Counted from the stretch's first letter, positions 26,124 through 35,611 are shown. The stretch: 64,000 bases of DNA from Paraburkholderia sediminicola (GCF_902859805.1 NZ_CADIKC010000010.1:186001-250000); one strand, 5' to 3'. A program made the numbers and translations. Notes: generated by a model not told the origin, from the sequence alone.

Positions 26124-27464
26124 ATGACTGAACAGAAGAAAAAGCTCGAAAAGTTGTCCGGTGTGAAGGGCATGAATGACATCCTTCCGCAGGACGCCGG
26201 GCTGTGGGAATTTTTTGAAGCGACCGTCAAGTCGATGTTGCGCTCGTACGGATACCAGAATATCCGTACGCCGATCATCGAGCACACGCAGTTGTTCAAG
26301 CGCGGTATCGGTGAGGTGACCGATATCGTCGAGAAAGAGATGTACAGCTTTACCGACGCATTGAACGGCGAAAATCTGACGATGCGCCCGGAAAATACGG
26401 CGGCTGTGGTGCGCGCGACGATCGAGCACAACATGCTGTACGACGGTCCGAAGCGCCTGTGGTACATCGGCCCGATGTTCCGTCACGAGCGTCCGCAGCG
26501 CGGCCGTTATCGCCAGTTCCATCAGGTCGGTGTCGAAGCGCTGGGCTTTGCCGGTCCGGATGCCGACGCTGAAATCATCATGATGTGCCAGCGTCTGTGG
26601 GACGACCTCGGCTTGATGGGCATCAAGCTCGAGCTCAATTCGCTGGGTCTCGTCGAAGAGCGCGCGGCACATCGCGTCGAGTTGATCGCGTACCTCGAAA
26701 AGCACATGGACGTGCTCGACGAAGAGGCGAAGCGCCGTCTGTACACGAACCCGCTGCGCGTGCTCGACACGAAGAATCCGGCCATGCAGGAAGTCGCGCA
26801 GAACGCGCCCAAGCTGATCGATTTTCTCGGCGAAGAATCACGCGCGCACTTCGAAGGCCTGCAGCGCATTCTGAAGGCGAACAACATTCCGTTCACGATC
26901 AATCCGCGTCTTGTGCGCGGTCTCGATTATTACAATCTGACCGTGTTCGAATGGGTGACCGACAAGCTTGGTGCGCAAGGCACGGTCGCGGCCGGCGGTC
27001 GTTATGATCCGCTGATCGAACAGCTTGGCGGCAAGCCGACGGGCGCGTGCGGCTGGGCCATGGGCGTCGAGCGTATCCTCGAGTTGCTGAAAGAAGAGCA
27101 GCTCGTGCCGGAAGACGAGGGCTGCGACGTATACGTGGTCCATCAGGGCGACGCGGCGCGCGAACAGGCCTTTATCATCGCCGAGCGTTTGCGCGACACA
27201 GGTCTGAACGTGATCCTGCATTGCAGCGCGGACGGTCAGACGGCGAGCTTCAAGTCGCAAATGAAGCGTGCTGACGCGAGTGGTGCGGCATTCGCCGTGG
27301 TCCTCGGCGAAGACGAGATTGCGAACGGCACGGTCGGCGTCAAACCGCTTCGTGATACAAGTTCCAACGGCGGTAAAAACGAGCAACATAACGTGCCCGC
27401 CGAAGACTTGACCGAATTTCTAATCAATGCGATGGTTGCAACCGCCGAAGACGGCGACGACTGA
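26124..27464 (+). CDS. hisS: histidyl-tRNA synthetase
   Basis: Class II synthetase charging tRNA-His. The 446 residues contain motif 1 and 2 regions (GTRTP-like YQNIRTPIIEHTQLF; MFRHERPQRGRYRQFHQ), the histidine-binding GLDYYNLTVFEW and motif 3 GGRYDPLIEQLGG..GWAMGVERI, then an anticodon-binding domain. Length is near the family norm. It sits between ispG and yfgM as in E. coli. hisZ, a catalytically dead paralogue of this enzyme, is at 35612. Confidence 0.98.
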   Translation: MTEQKKKLEKLSGVKGMNDILPQDAGLWEFFEATVKSMLRSYGYQNIRTPIIEHTQLFKRGIGEVTDIVEKEMYSFTDALNGENLTMRPENTAAVVRATIEHNMLYDGPKRLWYIGPMFRHERPQRGRYRQFHQVGVEALGFAGPDADAEIIMMCQRLWDDLGLMGIKLELNSLGLVEERAAHRVELIAYLEKHMDVLDEEAKRRLYTNPLRVLDTKNPAMQEVAQNAPKLIDFLGEESRAHFEGLQRILKANNIPFTINPRLVRGLDYYNLTVFEWVTDKLGAQGTVAAGGRYDPLIEQLGGKPTGACGWAMGVERILELLKEEQLVPEDEGCDVYVVHQGDAAREQAFIIAERLRDTGLNVILHCSADGQTASFKSQMKRADASGAAFAVVLGEDEIANGTVGVKPLRDTSSNGGKNEQHNVPAEDLTEFLINAMVATAEDGDD

Positions 27465-27542
27465 TCGCGATGTCGTCGAGCCGGTTGGGTGCCAATCAGG
27501 CTCGACACGCACACGTATCAAGAAAGAGGAAATCGCCGGGCG

Positions 27543-28172
27543 ATGAGTTACCACGACGAACAAGAATCGATTGAAAGTCTGAAGGCATGGTGGACGCAGT
27601 GGGGCAATGCAACCACATGGATCGTGCTGGTGGCCCTGGTTGCTGCCGCCAGCTGGAACGGCTGGAATTTCTGGCAACGGCGCCAGGCCGCGGAAGCCGC
27701 AGTGCTGTATGACCAGGTGCAGCAAGCCGTTGCGTCGGGCGACAAGGCGAAGATCACGCGCGTTGCCACCGATATGGAAGACAAGTTCAGCCGCACCGCG
27801 TATGCGCAAATGACCGCGCTGGGCGCTGCCAAGGCGCTCTACGCCGCGGGTGACGAAGCTGCCGCGAAGGCCCAGTTGCAATGGACCATCGATCACGCAA
27901 AAGACGACGAGTTCAAGCAGATTGCCAAGCTCCGGCTGGCTTCGCTGCTGCTCGACGACAAGGCTTACGACCAGGGTCTCGCACTGCTCGCCGAACCGCA
28001 GTCCGACGCGTTCAAGGGCATTGTGGCGGACGGCCGCGGTGATCTGCTCGCCGCCCAAGGCAAGCGTGACGATGCGCGCGCGGCCTACAAGCTTGCCCTC
28101 GACTCGCTGTCGAAAAACGATAGCTCGGCTCGCCAGTTGATTCAGTTCAAGCTGGACGCGCTGGGCGGCTAA
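27543..28172 (+). CDS. YfgM-like ancillary SecYEG subunit, TPR protein
   Basis: A 209-residue single-pass inner-membrane protein: short cytoplasmic N-terminus (MSYHDEQESIESLKAWW), one membrane helix at about residues 22-45, then a periplasmic TPR-like helical domain. E. coli YfgM associates with the Sec translocon and periplasmic chaperones. The start at 27543 matches the conserved N-terminus; GAGGA lies 13 bases ahead. It is 78 bases after hisS and before bamB, the conserved arrangement. Confidence 0.9.
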   Translation: MSYHDEQESIESLKAWWTQWGNATTWIVLVALVAAASWNGWNFWQRRQAAEAAVLYDQVQQAVASGDKAKITRVATDMEDKFSRTAYAQMTALGAAKALYAAGDEAAAKAQLQWTIDHAKDDEFKQIAKLRLASLLLDDKAYDQGLALLAEPQSDAFKGIVADGRGDLLAAQGKRDDARAAYKLALDSLSKNDSSARQLIQFKLDALGG

Positions 28173-28247
28173 TCGCCGCATGCAGCGCGCCGCATGACAC
28201 GACCAACCGGTCTCCTTTAACTCATTTCCTGAATGCTTCGTCCACCG

Positions 28248-29393
28248 ATGAATCTGCTGAAACGTTACGCTGTGCCCGTTGCCTGTGCGATGACCGTCCT
28301 CACCATGGCGGCTTGCTCATCCACGAAAGACGAGCGCCGCGAGCCCACGCCGCTCACCGAGTTCAAACCCGTGCTCGACGTGCAGCAGGCGTGGAAGACG
28401 AGCGTCGGCAAGGCGGGTCGTTACCTGTTCTCGCCGGTCGCGGTCGGCAACGCGGTGTACGCGGCGGGCGCGAACGGCTCTGTCGCGAAGATCGACGCGC
28501 AAACCGGCAAGGACATCTGGCGCGTCAAGCTGCGTGACGATCTGTCGGCCGGTGTCGGCAGCGACGGCACGCTCACGGCGGTCGGCGGCCTGAAGGGCGA
28601 TGTCTACGTCCTCGGCGCGGACGGCAAACAATTGTGGACCGCCAAAGCGCCTGGCGAAATCATCTCGCCGCCGCTGGTTGGCAACGGTCTCGTGGTGGTG
28701 CGCACGGTCGACGGTCAGATCGTCGCGTTCAACGCGCAAACTGGCGAGCAGAAGTGGAATTATCGCAACCGCGCGGTGCCGCTCAACCTGCGCGTTTCCT
28801 CGGGCATGACGTTCGCGGGCGACGCGGCGGTGCTGGCCGGCTTCCCGGGCGGCGCGTTCGCCGCGATCAACCTGCAGACCGGCGACAACTACTGGCAGAC
28901 CCCGGTGTCGTATCCGAAGGGCGTGACGGAAGTGGAGCGCATCAATGACGTGACAGGGCCGCCCACGCTGCTCGGTTCGGAAACCTGCGCAGTGACGTTC
29001 CAGGGCCAGATTGGCTGCTTCGATGCGAACTCGGGCCGCGCGGTGTGGGAAAAGGCGTTTTCGAGCACGAGCGGTCTCGCGCAGGATGACCGCGCTGTGG
29101 TGGCGGCCGACGACTGGTCGGTGGTGTCGGCATTCGACGTCAGCAACGGCGCCACGCTCTGGAAGAACGACAAGCTCAAGAATCGCGAACTCAGCGTCCC
29201 GTTCATTCTGGGTCATGCCGCCGTGCTGGGCGACTATCAAGGCTACGTGCACTTCCTGTCGCGCGACGACGGCACGCTCGTGGCCCGTGTGAAGACCGAC
29301 GGCAGCCCGATTACCGCAGCGCCGGTGCTGGCCGGCGAAACGTTGGTCGTGCTGACGCACGACGGCGATCTGTACGGCTACCGCCCGCGCTGA
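28248..29393 (+). CDS. bamB: outer membrane protein assembly factor BamB
   Basis: Eight-bladed beta-propeller lipoprotein of the Bam complex. The signal ends in lipobox MAAC, and propeller repeats show as recurring GxVxAxDAxTGxxxW patterns (KIDAQTGKDIW, AFNAQTGEQKW, CFDANSGRAVW). With ATG 28248 (MNLLKRY) it is 381 residues; ATG 28233 would add five and also yields a signal. bamC is at 18480, so two Bam lipoproteins are encoded in this window. Confidence 0.94.
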   Translation: MNLLKRYAVPVACAMTVLTMAACSSTKDERREPTPLTEFKPVLDVQQAWKTSVGKAGRYLFSPVAVGNAVYAAGANGSVAKIDAQTGKDIWRVKLRDDLSAGVGSDGTLTAVGGLKGDVYVLGADGKQLWTAKAPGEIISPPLVGNGLVVVRTVDGQIVAFNAQTGEQKWNYRNRAVPLNLRVSSGMTFAGDAAVLAGFPGGAFAAINLQTGDNYWQTPVSYPKGVTEVERINDVTGPPTLLGSETCAVTFQGQIGCFDANSGRAVWEKAFSSTSGLAQDDRAVVAADDWSVVSAFDVSNGATLWKNDKLKNRELSVPFILGHAAVLGDYQGYVHFLSRDDGTLVARVKTDGSPITAAPVLAGETLVVLTHDGDLYGYRPR

Positions 29394-29410
29394 TCGCGCA
29401 GGGTCGTCAA

Positions 29411-29446
29411 GCGTGCAGGCCGGCTTCGCCGGCCGCACGCGTTTTT
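29411..29446 (+). terminator. terminator after bamB
   Basis: Stem GCGTGC-a-GGCCGGC with GCCGGCC-GCACGC, loop TTC, one bulged A, then GTTTTT. Closes the ndk-to-bamB series before der. Confidence 0.9.
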
Positions 29447-29811
29447 GTTGTATAGCTGGGCAACTAGAAATATTCCGCCGGACTGGCTGGTCCGGCAAGT
29501 CGGATCAGAAACGGCCCATGTGGCCATCGGTGGCTGCTTGCGGCGCCACCTTCGACGGCATCCTGGTCGATACAGCAGAAAATCGTATCGAACCGGTCTG
29601 AGCCGTTGAGCAAGAAAGACTGAAGCCGGCGGCCCATTGGCGCCGCCCCATACAGCCAAACCCCCGTCCGCCCGGGTGCGCATATTGACAGCACATCCGG
29701 GGCTGGCCGAATTCGTGATAATTTTCGTCAAAGGCTGCCGTGTAGCGGCCACATGGCGTCGCTACGCGGACCGTCGATTTCGATCCCGCGTTTCACCGTG
29801 AACAACATCTG
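29447..29811. other. 365-base gap between bamB terminator and der
   Basis: No gene supported on either strand. It holds a seven-base stem-loop at 29477-29496, a GGCGGC/GCCGCC pairing near 29625-29645, a TTGACA at 29685-29690 and a GATAAT at 29717-29722; the last two are 26 bases apart, too far for one standard promoter. The der promoter is probably here. Confidence 0.5.
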
Positions 29812-31149
29812 ATGAAACCCGTTATTGCCCTGGTTGGGCGCCCCAATGTGGGGAAATCCACGCTATTCAACCGTCTCACGCGCACGCGTGATGCGCTGGT
29901 TGCCGACCTGCCCGGTCTCACCCGCGATCGCCATTATGGCGAGGGGCGCGCCGGCGACCGGCCTTATCTGGTCGTCGATACTGGCGGCTTCGAGCCGGTC
30001 GCGAAAGACGGCATTCTGCACGAGATGGCGCGTCAAACCCGCCAGGCGGTCGAGGAATCGGACGTCGTCGTGTTCATCGTCGACGGCCGCAACGGTCTCG
30101 CGCCGCAGGACAAGACGATTGCCGACTACCTGCGCAAGACCGGCCGGCCGATCTTCCTCGTCGTCAACAAGGCGGAGGGGATGAAGTACACCACGGTGGC
30201 CGCCGACTTCTACGAACTCGGTCTCGGCGACCCGCGCGCCATTTCCGCCGCGCACGGTGACGGCGTCACCGAAATGATCAACGAGGCGCTGGGTGTCGCG
30301 TACGCCGGGCAGCCGGAAGAAAGCGACGAGGAAAAACAGGCGCACGGCGTGAAGATCGCGATCGTCGGCCGGCCGAACGTCGGCAAGTCGACCTTGATCA
30401 ATGCGCTGGTGGGCGAAGAGCGCGTGATCGCGTTCGACATGCCGGGCACCACGCGCGATTCGATTTACGTCGATTTCGAGCGTCAAGGCAAGCCGTACAC
30501 GCTGATCGACACGGCTGGTTTGCGCCGCCGCGGCAAGGTGTTCGAAGCGATCGAGAAGTTCTCGGTGGTGAAGACGCTGCAGTCGATTTCGGACGCGAAC
30601 GTCGTGATCCTGCTGCTTGACGCGCAACAGGATATTTCCGAACAGGACGCGCACATTGCCGGTTTCGTGGTGGAGCAGGGCCGCGCGCTGGTGGTGGGCG
30701 TGAACAAATGGGACGGGCTCGATTCGCATGTGCGCGAGCGCACTAAGGCCGACATCGAGCGCAAACTAAAATTTCTCGACTTCGCCAAATTCCACTTCAT
30801 TTCCGCCGCGGAAAAAACCGGAATCGGCCCGCTGATGCGCTCGGTCGACGACGCCTACGCCGCCGCCATGGCCAAGCTGCCGACGCCGAAGTTGACGCGC
30901 GCGCTGATCGAGGCAGTGGAATTCCAGCAGCCGCGCCGACGCGGTCCGGTGCGCCCGAAACTGCGTTACGCGCACCAGGGCGGACAGAATCCGCCGATCA
31001 TCGTGATTCACGGCAATGCGCTCGATGCGATCACCGAAACGTACAAACGCTACCTCGAAAACCGCTTCCGGGAAACTTTCAAGCTGACTGGGACTCCATT
31101 GCGCATAGAGTTCAGATCGTCGACGAACCCTTACGCGGATAAAGGCTAA
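29812..31149 (+). CDS. der: ribosome biogenesis GTPase Der (EngA)
   Basis: Double GTPase needed for 50S subunit maturation. The 445 residues hold two G domains, each with GRPNVGKST (near bases 29836 and 30367), followed by the C-terminal KH-like domain (QNPPIIVIHGNALDAI). Length is normal. ATG 29812 is the only sensible start. der follows bamB as in E. coli, though separated by a terminator and a long gap. hfq follows. Confidence 0.98.
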   Translation: MKPVIALVGRPNVGKSTLFNRLTRTRDALVADLPGLTRDRHYGEGRAGDRPYLVVDTGGFEPVAKDGILHEMARQTRQAVEESDVVVFIVDGRNGLAPQDKTIADYLRKTGRPIFLVVNKAEGMKYTTVAADFYELGLGDPRAISAAHGDGVTEMINEALGVAYAGQPEESDEEKQAHGVKIAIVGRPNVGKSTLINALVGEERVIAFDMPGTTRDSIYVDFERQGKPYTLIDTAGLRRRGKVFEAIEKFSVVKTLQSISDANVVILLLDAQQDISEQDAHIAGFVVEQGRALVVGVNKWDGLDSHVRERTKADIERKLKFLDFAKFHFISAAEKTGIGPLMRSVDDAYAAAMAKLPTPKLTRALIEAVEFQQPRRRGPVRPKLRYAHQGGQNPPIIVIHGNALDAITETYKRYLENRFRETFKLTGTPLRIEFRSSTNPYADKG

Positions 31150-31223
31150 ATCCAGGCTGAAACCCGCGTGTGTGTTGGGTTTGGCCGCAAGGCCGGCCCG
31201 CTCGCGCAAAAATGAAAATCGGC

Positions 31224-31229
31224 TATAGT
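31224..31229 (+). promoter_or_regulatory. -10 element of an hfq promoter
   Basis: TATAGT about 73 bases before hfq in a short gap after der; -35 not clear. Confidence 0.45.
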
Positions 31230-31302
31230 GTAGCGGTTGACGGCGGATCTCTTTTTCTTCGTCGTCAATTCAGTCAACCTGCAAAAAAATACGGAGTTTG
31301 CT

Positions 31303-31539
31303 ATGAGCAACAAAGGGCAATTGTTACAAGACCCGTTTTTGAACGCACTGCGTAAAGAGCACGTGCCGGTGTCGATCTATTTGGTCAACGGCATCAAGCT
31401 TCAAGGGAACATCGAATCGTTCGACCAGTACGTCGTGTTGCTCCGGAATACGGTCACCCAGATGGTCTACAAGCACGCAATTTCTACGGTCGTGCCTGCC
31501 CGTCCGGTGAATTTCCACCCGGATTCCGAACAGTCCTAA
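31303..31539 (+). CDS. hfq: RNA chaperone Hfq
   Basis: Hexameric Sm-like protein that pairs small RNAs with mRNAs. The 78 residues include the Sm1 part (QDPFLNALRKEHVPVSIYL) and Sm2 part (YKHAISTVVP), with a short C-terminal tail. ACGGAG stands eight bases ahead of ATG 31303; the longer frame from 31237 lacks family similarity. It precedes hflX-hflK-hflC, the classical arrangement, and is 73 bases before the preferred hflX start. Confidence 0.98.
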   Translation: MSNKGQLLQDPFLNALRKEHVPVSIYLVNGIKLQGNIESFDQYVVLLRNTVTQMVYKHAISTVVPARPVNFHPDSEQS

Positions 31540-31612
31540 TCCCCGTCCGCGGCCGGCGTAGCGTCGCCCGTTGGCGATTACTCCCGGCCGCCTTATTTTG
31601 ATACCCTCCAAT

Positions 31613-32785
31613 TTGATCAATGCAGCGCTTGTCGGCATCGACTTCGGTAAGATCGATTTCGAAGCCAGTCTGGAAGAACTCAGCCTGCTCGCGCAAAGCG
31701 CGGGCGCGAATCCCTTAGTCACCCTCACGGGGCGCCGGTCCAGTCCCGATGCCAAGATGTTCGTCGGCAGCGGCAAGGCCGAAGAATTGCGTCTTGCCTG
31801 TGAGGCGAACGACATCGAACTCGTCATTTTCAATCACGCTCTGGCGCCTGCGCAGCAGCGCAATCTGGAGCAGGCGCTTAACCGCCGCGTGATTGATCGC
31901 ACCAGCCTCATCCTCGATATTTTTGCGCAACGCGCCCGCAGCCATGAAGGCAAGCTGCAGGTGGAGCTCGCGCAATTGCAGTATCTATCCACGCGGCTAA
32001 TCCGCGCATGGACCCACCTTGAACGCCAGAAAGGCGGTATCGGTTTGCGCGGCCCTGGCGAAACGCAGCTCGAAACCGACCGCCGTTTGATCGGCGAGCG
32101 CATCAAGGCGCTCAAGACCCGCCTCGAAAAACTGCGCCGTCAGCACGGCACGCAGCGCCGCGCGCGCAGCCGCAATCAGACGATGTCGGTGTCGCTCGTC
32201 GGCTACACGAACGCGGGCAAATCCACGCTCTTCAATGCGCTGACGAAGGCTCAGGCGTACGCCGCCGATCAGCTGTTCGCCACGCTGGACACCACGTCCC
32301 GCCGCGTCTATCTGGGCGACGAAGCCGGCCAGGTGGTGGTATCCGACACGGTCGGTTTCATCCGCGAATTGCCTCACCAACTGGTGGCGGCTTTTCGCGC
32401 CACGCTTGAGGAAACGATTCACGCCGACCTGCTGCTGCATGTGGTCGACGCGTCGAGCGCTGTGCGTCTCGATCAGATCGATCAGGTGAACGAGGTGTTG
32501 CACGCAATTGGTGCGGATACGATCCGTCAGGTGCTGGTGTTCAACAAGATCGACGCCGTGCCGGAGTTGGCGGCCCGTGGCGACGCGGTCGAGCGGGATG
32601 AGTATGGTAATATTTCGCGCGTCTTTTTGAGCGCGCGCACGGGGCAAGGGCTGGATACATTGCGCGCTGCCATCGCTGAAATCGCTACTGCCGAACCTCT
32701 CTCCGAAACGCTGGTCGATCTGTCGGAAGAAGACCGGTCGGCAGCACCACGCGAGGACCGTAAGGTCTCAGAACTCGGGCACTGA
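31613..32785 (+). CDS. hflX: ribosome-associated GTPase HflX
   Basis: GTPase that splits or rescues stalled ribosomes, notably under heat stress. The protein has the N-terminal HflX domain (VTLTGRRSSPDAKMFVGSGKAEEL), a coiled coil ending GIGLRGPGETQLETDRR, and the G domain with GYTNAGKSTLFN and SDTVGFIRELP. No ATG is available near the conserved start; TTG 31613 (LINAALVGIDFGK) gives 390 residues, and an in-frame TTG at 31571 gives 404. Neither has a strong ribosome site. Confidence 0.93.
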   Translation: MINAALVGIDFGKIDFEASLEELSLLAQSAGANPLVTLTGRRSSPDAKMFVGSGKAEELRLACEANDIELVIFNHALAPAQQRNLEQALNRRVIDRTSLILDIFAQRARSHEGKLQVELAQLQYLSTRLIRAWTHLERQKGGIGLRGPGETQLETDRRLIGERIKALKTRLEKLRRQHGTQRRARSRNQTMSVSLVGYTNAGKSTLFNALTKAQAYAADQLFATLDTTSRRVYLGDEAGQVVVSDTVGFIRELPHQLVAAFRATLEETIHADLLLHVVDASSAVRLDQIDQVNEVLHAIGADTIRQVLVFNKIDAVPELAARGDAVERDEYGNISRVFLSARTGQGLDTLRAAIAEIATAEPLSETLVDLSEEDRSAAPREDRKVSELGH

Positions 32786-32834
32786 CCCGCTCCAATTGCA
32801 CTGACCCGCTGTCTACTCTGGTGAACGAACACAG

Positions 32835-34217
32835 GTGAACGATTACAACGAGCGGAGTATCTGGCTGCGCATGCGCGCCATGCTTTCACTGAACGATCCG
32901 CGCTGGGGCCGGGGCGACGGCAATGGCGAACGCCAACGACCCAACGAACCCAAGCGGCCGCCGGCCAAGGACGCTGAAGGCCCGCCCGATCTCGACGAGA
33001 TGTGGCGCGATTTCAACCGCCGTTTGAGCCGGGTGTTCGGTCGCAAGGGCGGTGGTGCGGGCGGTGGCCGTCCGGACAACGGTCGCGGCGCGCGCATTGG
33101 CGTGGGCATCGTGATCGGCGTGTTGATCGCGATCTACCTCGGCAGCGGCGTGTTCGTCGTGCAGGATGGCCAGGCCGGCGTCGTGATGCAGTTCGGCAAG
33201 TATCGCTACACCGCGGGGCAGGGCGTGCATTGGCGCCTGCCGTATCCGTTCGAAGCGCACGAGCTCGTCAACGTCGGCCAGATCCGCCAGGTGGAGATCG
33301 GCCGTAACAACGTGGTGCGTCTCGCCAACGTGAAGGACGCGTCGATGCTCACGCACGACGCCGATATCGTCGACGTGCGCTTTGCCGTGCAGTACCAGGT
33401 GAGCAAGCCGACCGATTATCTCTTCCGCAGCGTCGATCCCGATCAGAGCGTGATGCAGGCCGCGCAGGCGGCGGTGCGCAGCATCGTCGGTGCGCGCAGC
33501 ACCAGTGACATCCTCTATCAGGATCGCGAAACAATTCGCCAGCAACTGATGGCGTCGATTCAGCAATCCCTGGATGAATACCAGTCCGGCCTCGCCGTGA
33601 CCGGCGTGACGATCCAGGGTGTGCAGGTGCCCGATCAGGTGCAGGCCGCTTTCGACGATGCCGCCAAAGTGCGCCAGGACAACGAACGCGCCAAACGCGA
33701 CGCGCAGGCCTATGCCGCTGAGCTGCTGCCGCGCGCGCAAGCGGATGTGGCGCATCAGGTCGACGAAGCGAAAACGTATAGCGACAAGACGGTGACCCAG
33801 GCGCAAGGCGATGCCGAGCGCTTCAAGCAGGTCTACGCGCAGTACTCGAAAGCGCCCGCTGTGATTCGCGAGCGCATGTACCTGGAAACCATGCAGCAGA
33901 TCTATTCGAATACGACCAAGGTGTTTGTGGACAGCAAGAGCGGCAACAACGTGTTGTATCTGCCGCTCGACAAGCTGGTCGAGCAGACTCGCCAGCGCGT
34001 AGCCGACGCTGCTGCAGCCGCTTCCGGCGCTGCCGTTACGTCGGGCGCCGCAGCGCCGCAAGCCGCGAGCAGCGCTGCCGCACCGGCCGCGGCTACTGCA
34101 GCCGCTTCCGCTCCCGCCGCTGTTGCGACGCCTGCCAGCCAGGCCGCCGCCAGCAGCGACGCACTGCGTTCACGCGACTCCTTCCGCAGCCGTATGCGCG
34201 AAGACGACGTTCAATAA
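32835..34217 (+). CDS. hflK: FtsH protease regulatory subunit HflK
   Basis: SPFH/band-7 membrane protein that forms a cage with HflC around FtsH. The 460 residues contain a Gly/Pro-rich cytoplasmic N-terminus (PRWGRGDGNG), one membrane helix at about 89-112, the band-7 domain and a periplasmic coiled coil (QAQGDAERFKQVYAQYSKA). The C-terminal 70 residues are Ala-rich. GTG 32835 is used; ATG 32880 is a possible internal start. It is 49 bases after hflX and 12 before hflC. Confidence 0.95.
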   Translation: MNDYNERSIWLRMRAMLSLNDPRWGRGDGNGERQRPNEPKRPPAKDAEGPPDLDEMWRDFNRRLSRVFGRKGGGAGGGRPDNGRGARIGVGIVIGVLIAIYLGSGVFVVQDGQAGVVMQFGKYRYTAGQGVHWRLPYPFEAHELVNVGQIRQVEIGRNNVVRLANVKDASMLTHDADIVDVRFAVQYQVSKPTDYLFRSVDPDQSVMQAAQAAVRSIVGARSTSDILYQDRETIRQQLMASIQQSLDEYQSGLAVTGVTIQGVQVPDQVQAAFDDAAKVRQDNERAKRDAQAYAAELLPRAQADVAHQVDEAKTYSDKTVTQAQGDAERFKQVYAQYSKAPAVIRERMYLETMQQIYSNTTKVFVDSKSGNNVLYLPLDKLVEQTRQRVADAAAAASGAAVTSGAAAPQAASSAAAPAAATAAASAPAAVATPASQAAASSDALRSRDSFRSRMREDDVQ

Positions 34218-34229
34218 GGAGCGCACATC

Positions 34230-35132
34230 ATGAACAAGATCATTGCGCTCGTCGTTGCCGTCGTCATCGTGCTGTTTGCCGCATCGTCGATGGTATTCGT
34301 GGTCGACCAGCGGCATATGGCTGTGCTGTCCTCGCATGGCGACACCGCGCCCGAATTGCTCGGCCCGGGTCTGCACGTGAAACTGCCGCCGCCGTTGCAA
34401 ACCGTCACGCTTGTCGATAACCGCATTCAGTCGCTCGACGCGCCGGATGAAGACCGTTATGTCACGTCGGACAAAACCGACCTGCTGGCCAACCCGGTCA
34501 TCAAATACCGCGTAACCGATCCGCTGAAGCTGCTCGCCGAAACCCGCGGCGATGTGCAAAGTCTGGCTGATCGCCTGGCGCTGCTGTCGCGCAGCGCACT
34601 CGGCGACGCGTTCGCCAAGGTCACGCTGACCGATGCGCTGGCGAAGCAACAAGCCGTCGCGGATGAAGCCCGCGGCACGATGAGCAAAGCCGCTGCATCG
34701 CTGGGCGTGTCGGTGCTCGACGTGCAACTGACGCGCGTCGATTTTCCCGCGGCGATGGCCGACTCGGTCTACAAGCGGATGATCGCCGCACGCGAGCAGG
34801 CTGCTGCAGACGAACGTGCGAAGGGCACAGCCGAAGCCGACCAGATCAAGGCGGATGCCGTCAGCCAGCAGCAGGCGATTCTCGCGGACGGCTATCGTCA
34901 GGCGCAGACCATCAAGGGCGAGGGCGATGCCAAGGCAGCGGAAATCGCGGCTGAGGCATATGGCAGCGACCCGCAGTTCTACCAGTTTTATCAAAGCATG
35001 CAGGCGTACAAGAACACCTTCAAACCGGGCGACGTGATCGTGGTCGACCCGAGCAGCGAGTTCTTCCGCTTCATGCGTAGCCCGACCGGTGGCGCCGCCC
35101 CGGACGCTCCCGCGGCACCGCGCAAACACTGA
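34230..35132 (+). CDS. hflC: FtsH protease regulatory subunit HflC
   Basis: Partner of HflK in the FtsH-controlling complex. The 300 residues begin with one membrane helix (ALVVAVVIVLFAASSMVFVV), then the band-7 domain and a coiled-coil (EADQIKADAVSQQQAILADG), ending in a short Pro/Ala tail. AAGGAG eight bases before ATG 34230 supports the start. It is 12 bases after hflK; co-translation is likely. Confidence 0.96.
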   Translation: MNKIIALVVAVVIVLFAASSMVFVVDQRHMAVLSSHGDTAPELLGPGLHVKLPPPLQTVTLVDNRIQSLDAPDEDRYVTSDKTDLLANPVIKYRVTDPLKLLAETRGDVQSLADRLALLSRSALGDAFAKVTLTDALAKQQAVADEARGTMSKAAASLGVSVLDVQLTRVDFPAAMADSVYKRMIAAREQAAADERAKGTAEADQIKADAVSQQQAILADGYRQAQTIKGEGDAKAAEIAAEAYGSDPQFYQFYQSMQAYKNTFKPGDVIVVDPSSEFFRFMRSPTGGAAPDAPAAPRKH

Positions 35133-35176
35133 TAACCGGAAGGCCGCGGCATCCGCATCGCGGCCCCTTCATTCGC

Positions 35177-35368
35177 ATGGACATAGCCGGCTCGTTACTG
35201 CTCGCGATCGCATTGATGCTGATTATCGAAGGGATGTTTCCCTTCGTTTTTCCGAGCGCCTGGCGCGACACGTTCCGTAAAATAGCGGAACGGCCCCCGC
35301 ATCAGATTCGCGTCGGCGGGCTGGTCGTGATGGTGCTCGGGTTGATCCTGCTGTTTATCGTGACCTGA
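35177..35368 (+). CDS. DUF2065 family small membrane protein (YjeT-like)
   Basis: A 63-residue protein with two hydrophobic helices (residues 3-23 and 45-62) separated by the charged loop SAWRDTFRKIAERPPHQIRV that marks DUF2065. E. coli YjeT lies in the same place, between hflC and purA. Function unknown; the steady linkage to hflKC suggests a membrane role tied to FtsH control, which is inference only. Confidence 0.9.
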   Translation: MDIAGSLLLAIALMLIIEGMFPFVFPSAWRDTFRKIAERPPHQIRVGGLVVMVLGLILLFIVT

Positions 35369-35611
35369 AGGCGCTGCTGCCACGCGCCGTTAAGTTGTTG
35401 GCGCCCCATGTGCGGCATTAGTGGCGCGGCAACAGCGAGCTTTCAGCGCGGCGCAGGCCAGGAAGCTGGCCGAAGGACCACGAAGGTTACGAACGGCCGC
35501 GAAGGCCCGCCCGATACCCGCGACAGCCGCCAGAATAGAGCCGTCGCCCGCCATTCACACACATTTACCGGCGCACCCAGCCGCCGTGTTCAACGTCGTA
35601 GGACTGTATCG

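Noticed and set aside
29685..29722. TTGACA and GATAAT as a der promoter
   Set aside because: The 26-base spacing is too wide for a standard sigma-70 promoter, so I list the hexamers only as contents of the gap.
35408..35611. MCGISGA start resembling the N-terminal Cys of class II glutamine amidotransferases, in frame with hisZ
   Set aside because: Only the first five residues match; the following 60 are Arg/Thr-rich without any amidotransferase motif, and HisZ similarity begins at 35612. Chance match.
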